64,000 bases of DNA from Planctomycetia bacterium (GTDB lineage: Bacteria > Planctomycetota > Phycisphaerae > UBA1845 > UTPLA1): contig CP054187.1 of NCBI GenBank assembly GCA_015200345.1, positions 248,001 through 312,000 on the forward strand. Reading direction: 5' to 3'. Below are positions 53,213 to 62,040 of the stretch, piece by piece. The notes under the pieces were generated by a model. The model was not told where the DNA came from, made no database searches, and saw only the letters and a program-made list of their open reading frames with translations. A program made the translations under genes and the position numbers. How positions within the stretch are numbered: the first letter of the stretch is position 1; each line of letters opens with the position of its first letter.

Positions 53213-54406
53213 ATGGCCTTCGGGGCCTGGGGCTGCATGTTGTCTCACATCATACTGGAAGCGGCGTTGATGGACGGCCTCGATCAGCGTGGCGGCGTGC
53301 TCCTCGTTCTGGAGGATGACGCCCTCTTTCCCCCGGACTTCGCGGAAAAAGGCCAGCGGTTCATCGCCGCACTGCCGCGCGATTGGGAGCAGGTCTATTT
53401 CGGCGGCCAACATCGGGGCATGCGCGTTCGTCCCCCCAAGCGGATCAACGACGAGGTGATCCGGCCCTTCATGGTCAATCGCACGCAGGCCTACGCCGTG
53501 CGCGGTTCGTTCATCCTCACGCTGTACCGCCATCTGTGCGACTGGCCGACGCATTCGCGGCATCCTCGGCACCACGTCGATCATCGCATGGAGCTGCTGC
53601 ACAGCACGGGCCGACACAACGTCTATGCCCCGACGCGCTGGATCATCGGCCAGGCCGGCGGCAAGAGCGACGTCTGCGGCCGCGTGGCCCAGGACCGCTT
53701 CTGGAACTTCCACGTCGCCGGCCGCCGCCGCATGAAACCGTCCGGCACGGCCCGCAAGCCGCCGGTGTGGGTCATTGGCCTGCACCGCTCGGGCTCTTCG
53801 GTGACCGCCGGCATCCTGCACAAGCTCGGCGTCAACATGGGCAATCGCCTGATCGGCTACGAGAATCGCGGCACCGGCGGCTTCGAGGCCCGGGGCCTGG
53901 CGAAGATCTGCGAGCGGGCCTACCCGTTCCCCGCGACCGAGCCGGCCGTCGATCCGGCCGTGACGAAGCGCCAGCTCCGCGCCTGGCTTGATCACCGCCT
54001 GCGCGAGGCCGCCCATCGCGGCACCGTAGCCGGCGGCAAGTACCCGCACCTGTGCTTCCTTGTAGACGTGCTGCTGGAACTGGAACCGGAGAGCCGCTTC
54101 ATCCACATCGACCGCCCGCTCGACGAGTCGATCTGCTCCCTCACCGACCGCTCCACGAAGGCACGCGGCTGGCTCCGCGCAACGCCGAATCAGTGCGAAC
54201 AGCTCCAACGCGCCCTCAATGCCGCCAAACGTGACGCGCTGGCGAAAGTCTCACCGGATCGCGTGCTCACGATTCGCTATCACGACCTGCTTGCCGATCC
54301 GGCCTCACACGTCGACGGAGTGATGGAATTCTTGAGCCTCGCCGTCCGCCCGGAGCAGCGCCAGGCGGCGATTGCCCTCGTGGAGCCTCACCGCAAGACC
54401 CATTGA
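53213..54406 (+). CDS. Glycosyltransferase (GT25-like) – sulfotransferase fusion, N-terminally short
   Basis: About 397 residues from ATG 53213. The first ~160 residues resemble the catalytic middle of GT25-type glycosyltransferases (GCMLSHIILEA, LLVLEDDALFPPDF, NRTQAYAVRG). GT25 proteins begin about 60 residues earlier, so the N-terminus seems lost at the junction near 53190. From about 175 a sulfotransferase begins with the PAPS P-loop GLHRSGSSVTAGIL and has the 3'-phosphate region RFIHIDRPLDESICSL. It could modify a glycan or a phage/cell surface; soluble. Confidence 0.65.
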   Translation: MAFGAWGCMLSHIILEAALMDGLDQRGGVLLVLEDDALFPPDFAEKGQRFIAALPRDWEQVYFGGQHRGMRVRPPKRINDEVIRPFMVNRTQAYAVRGSFILTLYRHLCDWPTHSRHPRHHVDHRMELLHSTGRHNVYAPTRWIIGQAGGKSDVCGRVAQDRFWNFHVAGRRRMKPSGTARKPPVWVIGLHRSGSSVTAGILHKLGVNMGNRLIGYENRGTGGFEARGLAKICERAYPFPATEPAVDPAVTKRQLRAWLDHRLREAAHRGTVAGGKYPHLCFLVDVLLELEPESRFIHIDRPLDESICSLTDRSTKARGWLRATPNQCEQLQRALNAAKRDALAKVSPDRVLTIRYHDLLADPASHVDGVMEFLSLAVRPEQRQAAIALVEPHRKTH

Positions 54407-54451
54407 CTGTGCATTGCGGAGTCTGAATCTGCGAGACACGATGCCCACTAA

Positions 54452-57400
54452 TCAAACTAGCGCCTCGCTGCAAACAATCCTTGGGTTTGCGTGGTCCTGA
54501 AGCGCCACACTTCTGCGATCCGCGATCTCTCGCATGTTATGCTGGTGGTAGATTCGCGCCAGGTTCTTCAAGAGCGATTCGCCCATCACTCCATTTCGTC
54601 GCAAGATATTCAGCTCCCTGTTTATCGCGGTCGTGATCGGCTGGCGAAAGGACGCCTCCAGAACGTTAATCTGTGCCTTCGTGTCCTCGTCACGAATCCC
54701 GCCGAAGAGCGTGCGCAGCTCCCGCAGGATGTACCGTTGTGCAATCGTGAGGGAAAGCGTGTGCTCACGCTCCGATTGCCGGTGCCGGACTTCCTCTGCG
54801 AAACGGCGAAGCACCCGCATGACTGCCGCGTTGTATTCCATAGGAAGCGGCGCAGCAGAAGCATCCGGTGTACATTTGAGTTTTGCCAGAATCCGTGGAA
54901 TCTCGCGTGAAACAACTTCGCCACTCTCGTCTACCAGGAACAGCTGCTGATAACGACCGGCTTGGCAAAGCGCGAACAGCCCTTTTGCATCGCTCGACAT
55001 GGCACTGCGGATGCCGTCTCGAAGGTCCCCAATTCGCTCGTACTCCCCAGGATTCTCGCTGCGAAGCTGTCGCAGCAGCTCCTCCGCCTCATTCAAATCA
55101 ATGAATTCCTCTTCTTCCTCCTCGAACAAGCTCAGTTGCCCGCCCTTCTGTTCGTAAATTGCGTACATCGCCTCTTCGTTGAGTCGCTCGGCCGGATCGA
55201 GAATCGCGGCGTCCTCGCCGATTGAGTCGTGAATTTCCTGAATTCGATTCCGGAGCTTCTCGCGTAGCCGAAGCGTCCGTTCAATTCCTGTCTCCGGCAA
55301 GAAGTTATAGCCGAAAATCACGTCGTGCTCCGATCCAATCCGATCAATTCGACCGAAGCGTTGAATCAACCGCACAGGATTCCAGTGCAGGTCGTAGTTC
55401 ACAATCGTGTTGCAGTCCTGTAGATTGAGACCCTCCGCAAGCACGTCCGTCGCCACGACCAACATTAACTCCGCTTCGCCCGATGCAAACCGATATTCGG
55501 GATTGGCCTTCGGTGCAAAACGACCGACGACGCGCGTTTTGCTCTTGTCGCCGCTGAAAATTACGTCGATGTCGTGTCGCTTCTGTCCCGGATTCACATT
55601 CTCATACACATACCGGGCCGTGTCCGCGTACTGCGTGAAAATGAGGCACTTACCGTCCTTCAATGGCGTCCGTCCAAGATGGCGCAGCAAAGTCTGCAGT
55701 TTTGCATCCTTGTCGGGCGTAATGGGGGCGACCAGCGCAAGAATCTTGCGGAGCAAAGCAATGTCGTGCTCGATGTCCCTTGACAAGCGGTCCAGGTCGA
55801 AATCACCCGCATCGTATCGCATGGGCAGGCCGCGCAACGCGTCAAGAATCTCCGCCTCTTCGAGATGATCGGACTCGTAAAGGATGGCCTGCGCGTCCTC
55901 ACCCGCCGGAACGAACCCTTCGCCCGTTGCTGCTAGAAACACTTCATGCACGCGGAGCAGACGACGCACCGTTTCCCGGAAGGCATAGACGCTTGACTCG
56001 AATCGCTTGAACAGCAGAATGCGAATCAAGCCACGCAGATTAGCGCCGGCCCGATGCAAGCTGGCATACGGTTCACGATCTCGCTTTCGTTCAATGACAT
56101 AGTGCCAGAGGCCATACCGCGCATACGACAACTCGCCCTCCAGCGGCACGGCCAACTGGGAACGCCGTGACTTTCCGAGATAGCCGCGAAGCTCTTGGTA
56201 CAGGCCCTGGTAGGTCTCCTCAATGCTGTACTCAACGGTCTTCAATTCGCGGCGTGGAAAAAACTGGTGCCGACCGGCGACGAGCACGTATGCCCGTCGC
56301 TTGCCGTCCAGGTAATCCTTGAATTGCGATGGATCAACCGGTTCATGCGTCTTCGAGTCAAAACCGTACCAGCGGAGAATATGGTTCCGCGTTCGGCGAA
56401 TGAGAACGTGTGCGAGCAAGTCTGGAAGCTTCTTCTCGCCGCGCTCCACCAGGCGAAAAAACTCGCGCAGGTTGGGAGGGTCAACTGGCAAGTCGGTTAC
56501 GTCGTCCTGATGGAACAATTTGATCTGGTGATAGACATCATGTGCGCTTTTGTTACGCGGGGTTGCCGTAAGGAAGCATGTCCGTCGTCCTGTGGCCAGG
56601 AAGCCCTCGACGAGCTTGTAGCGTTGCGTGTCGGGATGTCTGAGGTTGTGGCTTTCATCGATGAGAACAAAATCGCGGTCGCGGTACTTTATGTCTTCCA
56701 AAAGGAAGTTCACCGAACCATTCGATTCCTCTCGCAGAAGCCCCATCGAGAGAACGCGAGCGTTCAGGTGATAAACTTCGTTGTACGTCTCCCACATATC
56801 GACCAGGGGGGCCGGACAAATAATGAGTGGTCGTGCGTGCTCGGTGCGCTCAAAATGCTTGAGGATCGCTGCACCGATGTAGGACTTGCCGAGCCCGACG
56901 ACGTCTGAAATGAAAACGCCGCCGACGTCGCGGATCACTTGGAGCGCCTGTCTTACTGCGACTCGCTGAAAATCGGCGAGCCGAGCGGTAATCTCGTCAT
57001 CCCAGAGGATTTCACGGTCTTCGCCGCCCTCCAGGCGATCCTTGACCAGCGAGTACAGGGTCTTCATGTAAATGTCGTACGGCCGCACCGCAGCGACGGC
57101 CCAGGACTCGCGCATCTCGGCCATCAACGCTTCGTCGAATTCCTGCGACTCCCCCCAAAGCGCCTCAAACCAGTTGACCAACTGTTCATGATTCGCATTG
57201 CCGTGGACCACAACGTTTAGTTCGGTATTGTGCGTTACACCGGCGAGCGTGAGGTTCGACGATCCGACAATTGCGATACCGTTTTCCTGCCGGTCCGTCG
57301 GTCTTCCACCGCGGTCAAATACCTGTCCGTAGTCGAAGATGTAGGCTTTGGCATGAAGCCTTCCCTTCGTGTAGACCTTCACTTTCAATCGCTTCTCTTC

Positions 57401-57784
57401 AATCATCCGAACAAGCTCGCGGACGAGGGCCTGGCCGTCATCGGTCTGATCCATGAGTTCCACGGCGGTGCGGAGGTTCTCGGATGTCTCGGTTGTCATC
57501 TGGCGCACGTCCGTGCGCTTTGGATATGCTTGCGCCTCGGCGGCGTCGGCGACGAGATCAAGTCGGTGGTAGCCTTCGGCGAGCTGTTCAAGGGTCTGTC
57601 GGTTGGTCGTGTTTCCGATCAACAGGCGAAGCTCCTTTACGTTGCGAAGCTGTCCCGCAATTGCCGTCAACCCGGAAACGAAGAAATAGCCAACCGCGAA
57701 GCGCGCCGCTTCGGTCGTGCCCAGAATTCGGTTGATCTGGTCGACTAGTCGTTGGTCCCTGTTGTCGATGATGTCGTGGCTCAT
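54452..57784 (-). CDS. PLD-nuclease-domain SNF2-type helicase
   Basis: An 1110-residue protein. Residues 1-200 are a phospholipase-D-type domain with one HKD motif (H144xK146x4D151) and SSNLTLAG, used by nucleases. From about 270 an SF2/SNF2 ATPase follows: Walker A SDVVGLGKSYIG, DESH box (LIDESHNLRHP), TATPRNKS, and motif VI IQRFGRIDRIG near 820. The C-terminal 250 residues are helical. Such PLD-helicases occur in defence islands and are assumed to cut foreign DNA. It overlaps the sigma-fusion gene by four bases (ATGA), so they are co-translated. Confidence 0.85.
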   Translation of the reverse strand: MSHDIIDNRDQRLVDQINRILGTTEAARFAVGYFFVSGLTAIAGQLRNVKELRLLIGNTTNRQTLEQLAEGYHRLDLVADAAEAQAYPKRTDVRQMTTETSENLRTAVELMDQTDDGQALVRELVRMIEEKRLKVKVYTKGRLHAKAYIFDYGQVFDRGGRPTDRQENGIAIVGSSNLTLAGVTHNTELNVVVHGNANHEQLVNWFEALWGESQEFDEALMAEMRESWAVAAVRPYDIYMKTLYSLVKDRLEGGEDREILWDDEITARLADFQRVAVRQALQVIRDVGGVFISDVVGLGKSYIGAAILKHFERTEHARPLIICPAPLVDMWETYNEVYHLNARVLSMGLLREESNGSVNFLLEDIKYRDRDFVLIDESHNLRHPDTQRYKLVEGFLATGRRTCFLTATPRNKSAHDVYHQIKLFHQDDVTDLPVDPPNLREFFRLVERGEKKLPDLLAHVLIRRTRNHILRWYGFDSKTHEPVDPSQFKDYLDGKRRAYVLVAGRHQFFPRRELKTVEYSIEETYQGLYQELRGYLGKSRRSQLAVPLEGELSYARYGLWHYVIERKRDREPYASLHRAGANLRGLIRILLFKRFESSVYAFRETVRRLLRVHEVFLAATGEGFVPAGEDAQAILYESDHLEEAEILDALRGLPMRYDAGDFDLDRLSRDIEHDIALLRKILALVAPITPDKDAKLQTLLRHLGRTPLKDGKCLIFTQYADTARYVYENVNPGQKRHDIDVIFSGDKSKTRVVGRFAPKANPEYRFASGEAELMLVVATDVLAEGLNLQDCNTIVNYDLHWNPVRLIQRFGRIDRIGSEHDVIFGYNFLPETGIERTLRLREKLRNRIQEIHDSIGEDAAILDPAERLNEEAMYAIYEQKGGQLSLFEEEEEEFIDLNEAEELLRQLRSENPGEYERIGDLRDGIRSAMSSDAKGLFALCQAGRYQQLFLVDESGEVVSREIPRILAKLKCTPDASAAPLPMEYNAAVMRVLRRFAEEVRHRQSEREHTLSLTIAQRYILRELRTLFGGIRDEDTKAQINVLEASFRQPITTAINRELNILRRNGVMGESLLKNLARIYHQHNMREIADRRSVALQDHANPRIVCSEALV

Positions 57785-59163
57785 TGGGATGCCATCTTAT
57801 CTGAGGAAGCCGCATAATCCCAACCGTTGCGGACATTCGATAGCAGTCGCTGAATCTTCGCCATCGCGCCGACCTCGATTTGTCGCACACGCTCCCGCGT
57901 CAGACCGAGCTGCTGTCCAAGCTCCTCGAGCGTCGGGGCTTCACCCCCGTCGGCCAGCCCAAGTCGATGCCGAATGATCGTGGCGTCGCGCTCGCGCAGC
58001 GTGCCCAACGCGTTCTCCAGCGTTCGCTCAAAGTCCTCGCGTTCGATTCGCGTACTTGGATGGTCGTCTGGGTGCGGTGTCGAGACACTGGAGAGTCCAA
58101 TGGTTTGTTCGCGGACATGGACGCCGGTTCGAAATGCAGCCCGCGCATGTCGAAGGTGACGCGCCTGTTTTCGGCTCAGCCCCAGCTCGCGATCAACGCG
58201 GCGCGGCGTGGGCGGCGCAGCCGGATCGCGAGTCAAACGCCGCTCGGCTTGCTTCCAACGCGCGTGCAGCTCGAACAGGTATGCCGGGACCGTGATCAGA
58301 AGCGGTTGTTCGAGCACGGCGCGAGCGAGGACTTGTCGAATCCAATAGGTCGCATACGTCGAAAGCCTCGCCCCCTTGGTCGGATCGAATCGATCAACCG
58401 CGAGAATCAGGCCGATACAGCCCTCCTGGATCAGGTCATCCAAGTCGAGCCCTCGCCCCCGATACTGCTTGGCGACGTGGATGACGAGACGAAGATTGGA
58501 GCAGATCAGTCTTAGGCGTGCATCTTGATCGCCGTCGACCCGCCAACGCAGGCCAAGCTCTTCTTCCTCCGTGTCGGACAGCAACGCCCATTGGCCGATC
58601 CTACGCATGAACACGGCGAGCGGCTCGTCGCGGCGGCGTTCACGCCGGCGCTTCGGGAGACGGCTGAATACGTGGTCCAGCTTGTCTACGATGTCCAATG
58701 CCGACAGCTCGTCGCCCGTGGTCGGGTTGTATGCCGAGATCGCCGTGAGCATTCCGGCCAAACGGTCCAGCCCGTAAGCGTCCGCATCAACCAAGAGTCG
58801 GCACGTTGCGTTGGACGCTGCTGTCCCGTTTCGCCAACAGAAGTCCATTTCACTATCGCCCTGGTTCGAGAAGACCGCCAGGACGGAAGGCCACGCTCGC
58901 GCCAAACAGTCGAGCACCGGTTCCTCTAACCCGTGTTGAAGGTCGGAGATGGGCAACCGCACATGGCAGACGAAAACTTGGTCGCGCCGCGCCAGAATGC
59001 AGCAGTCCGCGATGTTCGATCTGCGGTGTTCGGCCAGCACCGTGAACGGGACCGGTTGGTTCACGCGGTCGAAGCCGAGCAGCTCCCAGAACAGGCGCTT
59101 GAGGAACGGCTCGCCCCGCGTGGTCGTTAGCAATCGCACAATGTCATTGGCCAGCGCTGCCAT
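57781..59163 (-). CDS. Sigma-70 factor fused to an N-terminal restriction/methyltransferase-type domain
   Basis: A 460-residue protein. The N-terminal ~165 residues (FLKRLFWELLGFDRVNQPVPF ... WPSVLAVFSNQGDSEMDFCWRN) resemble the small domain that starts many type I/IIG DNA methyltransferases and restriction proteins. From about 195 a full primary-type sigma factor follows: region 2 NLRLVIHVAKQYRGRGLDLDDLIQEG, GARLSTYATYWIRQ, region 3, and region 4 LRERDATIIRHRLGL with TLEELGQQLGLTRERVRQIE. Sigma factors are not normally fused to such domains. Its placement between Mrr_N and PLD-helicase genes suggests that it controls, or is part of, a defence system. Confidence 0.8.
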   Translation of the reverse strand: MAALANDIVRLLTTTRGEPFLKRLFWELLGFDRVNQPVPFTVLAEHRRSNIADCCILARRDQVFVCHVRLPISDLQHGLEEPVLDCLARAWPSVLAVFSNQGDSEMDFCWRNGTAASNATCRLLVDADAYGLDRLAGMLTAISAYNPTTGDELSALDIVDKLDHVFSRLPKRRRERRRDEPLAVFMRRIGQWALLSDTEEEELGLRWRVDGDQDARLRLICSNLRLVIHVAKQYRGRGLDLDDLIQEGCIGLILAVDRFDPTKGARLSTYATYWIRQVLARAVLEQPLLITVPAYLFELHARWKQAERRLTRDPAAPPTPRRVDRELGLSRKQARHLRHARAAFRTGVHVREQTIGLSSVSTPHPDDHPSTRIEREDFERTLENALGTLRERDATIIRHRLGLADGGEAPTLEELGQQLGLTRERVRQIEVGAMAKIQRLLSNVRNGWDYAASSDKMASQ

Positions 59164-59184
59164 CTTTCATTCCCACATCGGCTT

Positions 59185-59781
59185 TCAGGCCACGGCTCCG
59201 GTCACGTCGCCCTTCGCCAGCGCCCGACGACCGGCTTCCGTCAATTCCCAGACCCCTCGCGGCGAGTCGGCCTTGAGCAGACCGTCCTTGACCATCGCGT
59301 TGCGCGCCCACTGCGCCGCGTTGCGCCAGCGGGGCATGTCGGGACTCGACGCGAGCGGATCGTAGTCCACCTCCTTGAGGACCGGTTTCATCAGTTTCCC
59401 GACGCGGTCGATCACGTCGGCGACTTTTCCCGATCCGCTCAATTCGCTCAGCGCCCTCATAATCGGTTGCTGATACATCGCCTCGGGCGTCCGCTGGCCG
59501 CGCCGCAGCCGGCCCAGATCGCGGCGATTGGCCCTCGTTTCCTCGTCCTCCTGGCTCTCGGCGGCGGCGGCCAGTACTGCCCATTCCTGTCGAAGCGCCG
59601 CAACGCGGTCGCGGAAGGCCGTAATGGTCCCCGCCCTCTCCAGGGCTTCTTTGGCCCGGTCGTAGTCGCGCGCCTCGAACGCCCGCGCGCCGACGTTATT
59701 GACGAAGTCGATCTCCGCCTCCACCTCTTCCAGCAACATTTCGAAGGCCGAGGCAACGTTTGACGGGTTATTTTCGATCAT
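59185..59781 (-). CDS. Mrr_N-type winged-helix protein
   Basis: A 198-residue protein from ATG 59781 (MIENNPSNVASAFEMLLEEV). The first ~90 residues form a coiled-coil helical region. The C-terminal half (MYQQPIMRALSELSGSGKVADVIDRV ... WRNAAQWARNAMVKDGLLKADSPRGVWELTEAGRRAL) is the winged-helix domain found at the N-terminus of Mrr restriction proteins. No nuclease domain is attached. It precedes the sigma fusion by 21 bp on the same strand. Confidence 0.7.
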   Translation of the reverse strand: MIENNPSNVASAFEMLLEEVEAEIDFVNNVGARAFEARDYDRAKEALERAGTITAFRDRVAALRQEWAVLAAAAESQEDEETRANRRDLGRLRRGQRTPEAMYQQPIMRALSELSGSGKVADVIDRVGKLMKPVLKEVDYDPLASSPDMPRWRNAAQWARNAMVKDGLLKADSPRGVWELTEAGRRALAKGDVTGAVA

Positions 59782-59798
59782 GATTGCGACCCACCATG

Positions 59799-60182
59799 TT
59801 ACGGAACGACGTCCATAGGCTCCCAAACCGTCAATCCGTTGATGTGTGCGAAGTCGCCATCCTTGGTCGCGATGTTCAAAATTGGCGCGGAATGCCGGTT
59901 CATGTTTCCGACGTGCAACGAGTCGCCCGTCATCAGGCCGTGGTTCTGACGCTCTACCTTCGACTCGACGAGCAACTTCCGCGTAATCGGCATGACTTGG
60001 ACGCCCAGCGCCAAGACTTGCTCGAGCTGGGTCTGGCAGTCCGTCAGTTGGCCTCCAATCGACCGATTCGCCACAAGTGCCTGTTTGAGCAAGGTCGCCT
60101 TGCGACTGGCGATGAGCCGCTTGCTCGCTGCCTCATACAACATGAGCTTGTGCAGCATGTCCGACAGTACCTGAGTGTTCAC
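59799..60182 (-). CDS. PIN-domain protein, N-terminally truncated
   Basis: A 127-residue frame. VNTQVLSDMLHKLM-type N-terminus and the end LMTGDSLHVGNMNRHSAPILNIATKDGDFAHINGLTVWEP match the middle and C-terminal parts of VapC-like PIN ribonucleases, with the late acidic residues TGD and TKDGDF. The first strand with the DTN motif is absent, and upstream DNA (to 60240) shows similar residues only in another frame. Probably a decayed toxin gene. No antitoxin gene is seen. It lies 17 bp before the Mrr_N gene. Confidence 0.55.
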   Translation of the reverse strand: MNTQVLSDMLHKLMLYEAASKRLIASRKATLLKQALVANRSIGGQLTDCQTQLEQVLALGVQVMPITRKLLVESKVERQNHGLMTGDSLHVGNMNRHSAPILNIATKDGDFAHINGLTVWEPMDVVP

Positions 60183-60254
60183 GAAGCCCGTGACTTCGCC
60201 GGTTGTCCTGGTTCAGCGTGAAATGAAAAACGTCGAGGTCTGAGTTACGTACAC

Positions 60255-60381
60255 TCCGGGAGACCGTCTCCCGGATTTGATCGCTCACTCGCGCTTCGAT
60301 GGTTCGCGGCTGCGCCGCGAGGGATTTATCGCTTGGGTGCCAATCCTGATGACAAGATGGGGGCGGTCTTTTGACCGCCCC
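60255..60381. repeat. Cluster of three perfect inverted repeats
   Basis: TCCGGGAGAC-C-GTCTCCCGGA (60255-60275), TCGCGGC-TGC-GCCGCGA (60304-60320), and GGGGCGGTC-TTTT-GACCGCCCC (about 60359-60381). They lie in the non-coding gap between the PIN fragment and the IS3 element. Confidence 0.6.
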
Positions 60382-60509
60382 GGCCATCAGTCTTGGCCCC
60401 TGGGTCGGCGCTCGGGTCGCTTCCCAGCGTTGCCCTATCCTCCGCCCAGATCGTGCATCATCGTACTGATTCATCGTACACCTGCAATCGCCCCAGATCG
60501 TTATCCGGC

Positions 60510-61445
60510 TCATGCCACGGCTCTGTCGTGCTGGGCGGCCCGTGCCAACCGACGACGCTCTCGCGCCGCCTCCAGCTTGCGATCCCGCTCGGCAAAGATC
60601 ATCGACTTCCGTGCAGCCAGCTTGTCGGCCGGCGTCACGTAGCCGATGGCGCTGTGCAGCCGCACCGCGTTGTAATGCTCGACGTAGCGGCCGATGATCC
60701 GTCGGGCGTCCTCCAAGCACAGCGGCGTGCCCGGCCGAATGCACTCCGATTTCAGGGACTTGTGCCAACGCTCGATCTTGCCATTGCTCTGCGGGTAATA
60801 GGGCGATGTTCGCACGTGCGTCATCCCGCAGATGCGGATGAACTCCTTGAAGTCCTTGGCGATAAACTGCGGGCCGTTGTCACTGATGATCCGCGGCGCG
60901 ACGCCGGGGATCTTCTCCCGCGCCGCCTGTAGAAGAATCTCCACGTCCGCTTCACGCATGGATTCACGCAGGTCCCAGTGCACGATCGAGCGGCTGTAGC
61001 CATCCAGCAGGCTGCACAGGTAATAGAACGTCCCGCACACGTTGATGTAGGAGATATCCACATGCCAGTGCTCGTGGGCTTGCAGGGGAGGCACGAAGCC
61101 CGTGCCCTTGCGCGACGGCTTGCGGTTCCAGCGCCCCAGCCGCCCCGCCGCCTTCAGCACGCGGTACACGCTCGAGGGACTCACCGCCACAAGGTCTCGG
61201 TCCAGCATCATGAACGCCTGCCGGCGATAGCCTTCCAACCGGTGCTGATCATCGAAGTCCAGAATGGCCTGCCGCTCCCACGCTTCCAGCCAGTGATCGC
61301 GCGGCACCTTGGCATTGTGCTCGTTGGCCTTCCCGTAGCGCTGTCGCCAGTTGTGAAACTTGGAGGGCGAGACCCCCAGCCAGACGGTCATCCGATTCAC
61401 GGCGAGCTCCGTCTTGTCCGACCAGCGATTCACGAAGTCCACCAC
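60510..61445 (-). CDS. IS3-family transposase OrfB (DDE integrase)
   Basis: A 311-residue protein (or the C-terminal part of an OrfAB fusion) with the rve catalytic core: first Asp in HEHWHVDISYINV, second in RIISDNGPQF, Glu in SNGKIERWHKSLK, and the ending YNAVRLHSAIGYVTPAD. N-terminal HTH region WLGVSPSKFHNWRQRYG. The frame is open upstream of its GTG (61445) as far as the A8 slippery site, so it is probably made by frameshifting from orfA. Confidence 0.92.
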   Translation of the reverse strand: MVDFVNRWSDKTELAVNRMTVWLGVSPSKFHNWRQRYGKANEHNAKVPRDHWLEAWERQAILDFDDQHRLEGYRRQAFMMLDRDLVAVSPSSVYRVLKAAGRLGRWNRKPSRKGTGFVPPLQAHEHWHVDISYINVCGTFYYLCSLLDGYSRSIVHWDLRESMREADVEILLQAAREKIPGVAPRIISDNGPQFIAKDFKEFIRICGMTHVRTSPYYPQSNGKIERWHKSLKSECIRPGTPLCLEDARRIIGRYVEHYNAVRLHSAIGYVTPADKLAARKSMIFAERDRKLEAARERRRLARAAQHDRAVA

Positions 61446-61480
61446 CTCATCCCGCGTGTCGTGCGGCGTCCATTCGCCGT

Positions 61481-61798
61481 TCAGGCTTCCCCAAGACTTT
61501 TTTTTAACGCCACGTGCTCCTCCATCAGCTCGGCCAGGACCTCGTCCTTACGCCGCACCTTGGCCTCCAGGGCCTCGATCCGCCGGGCCTCGGCGGACTG
61601 CTGACGTGACGACTTGGCTCGCGGCTGCTCGAACACCGCCGCCCCTTCCTCAAACAGCTTTTTCTGCCACTGGTAGAACACCGTGGGCTGGATGCCGTGC
61701 TTCTCACAAACCTCCGAGACCGGCGCCTGCTCGATCAAGTGCTCCCGCAAAATCGCCATCTTCTCCGCCCCTGTGAAATTCCGTCGCGCTCTGGACAT
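61481..61798 (-). CDS. IS3-family OrfA (HTH_Tnp_1)
   Basis: A 105-residue DNA-binding protein. FTGAEKMAILREHLIEQAPVSEVCEKHGIQPTVFYQWQKKLFEEG is the transposase-8 type HTH; RRIEALEAKVRRKDEVLAELMEEHVALKK is the leucine zipper. Near its end is a run of eight A (minus strand, complement of 61496-61503). A -1 slip there continues as KKSWGSLNGEW into the orfB frame, the usual programmed frameshift of IS3 elements. Confidence 0.92.
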   Translation of the reverse strand: MSRARRNFTGAEKMAILREHLIEQAPVSEVCEKHGIQPTVFYQWQKKLFEEGAAVFEQPRAKSSRQQSAEARRIEALEAKVRRKDEVLAELMEEHVALKKSLGEA

Positions 61799-61969
61799 GG
61801 AAAACTCCTACGTTGAGTGTCCGAATAGGTGTAACCCAAACGGTCGAGTTCTCCAATTCCGACTGAAGCAGGACAACTTCTTCATCAGAAAACTCCTCCC
61901 GCCAGAGGCGGGTCTGATGACCGAAATCTAACAGGATTCTCTCGTTTTGAATGGACCAAAATCTGGGGG

Positions 61970-62030
61970 GAAGGTCAGCCGGTTTTCAAGTGATAATCAC
62001 TGGACGGTTTTGAGTGATAACTGACAGTTA
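61970..62030. mobile_element. Remnant of an IS21-like element end
   Basis: On the minus strand the stretch reads TGTCAGTTATCACTCAAAAC, then a second TTATCACTTGAAAACCGG. This double repeat (GTTTTGAGTGATAA and GTTTTCAAGTGATAA on the plus strand) is the kind of multiple terminal repeat that IS21-family elements carry. No istA/istB coding sequence is next to it. The preceding 61834-61969 has no gene. Confidence 0.4.
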
Positions 62031-62040
62031 CGAGTCCTCG

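Larger units (their letters stand above)
60477..61833 (-). mobile_element. IS3-family insertion sequence
   Basis: About 1.36 kb with two overlapping-phase genes, orfA and orfB, on the minus strand. TACACCT at 60477-60483 and its complement AGGTGTA at 61827-61833 are the only obvious matching ends, so the borders are approximate; no target duplication was found by eye. The size fits IS3. Confidence 0.8.

Noticed and set aside
60133..60768. Minus-strand frame linking the PIN fragment region to the IS3 element
   Set aside because: It crosses the presumed IS end and the inverted-repeat cluster; only a short part near 60190-60240 looks protein-like, as a possible shifted piece of the PIN gene.
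61683..61931. Plus-strand 82-codon frame across the right end of the IS3 element
   Set aside because: It spans orfA antisense and the IS border; no homology pattern and no ribosome binding site.
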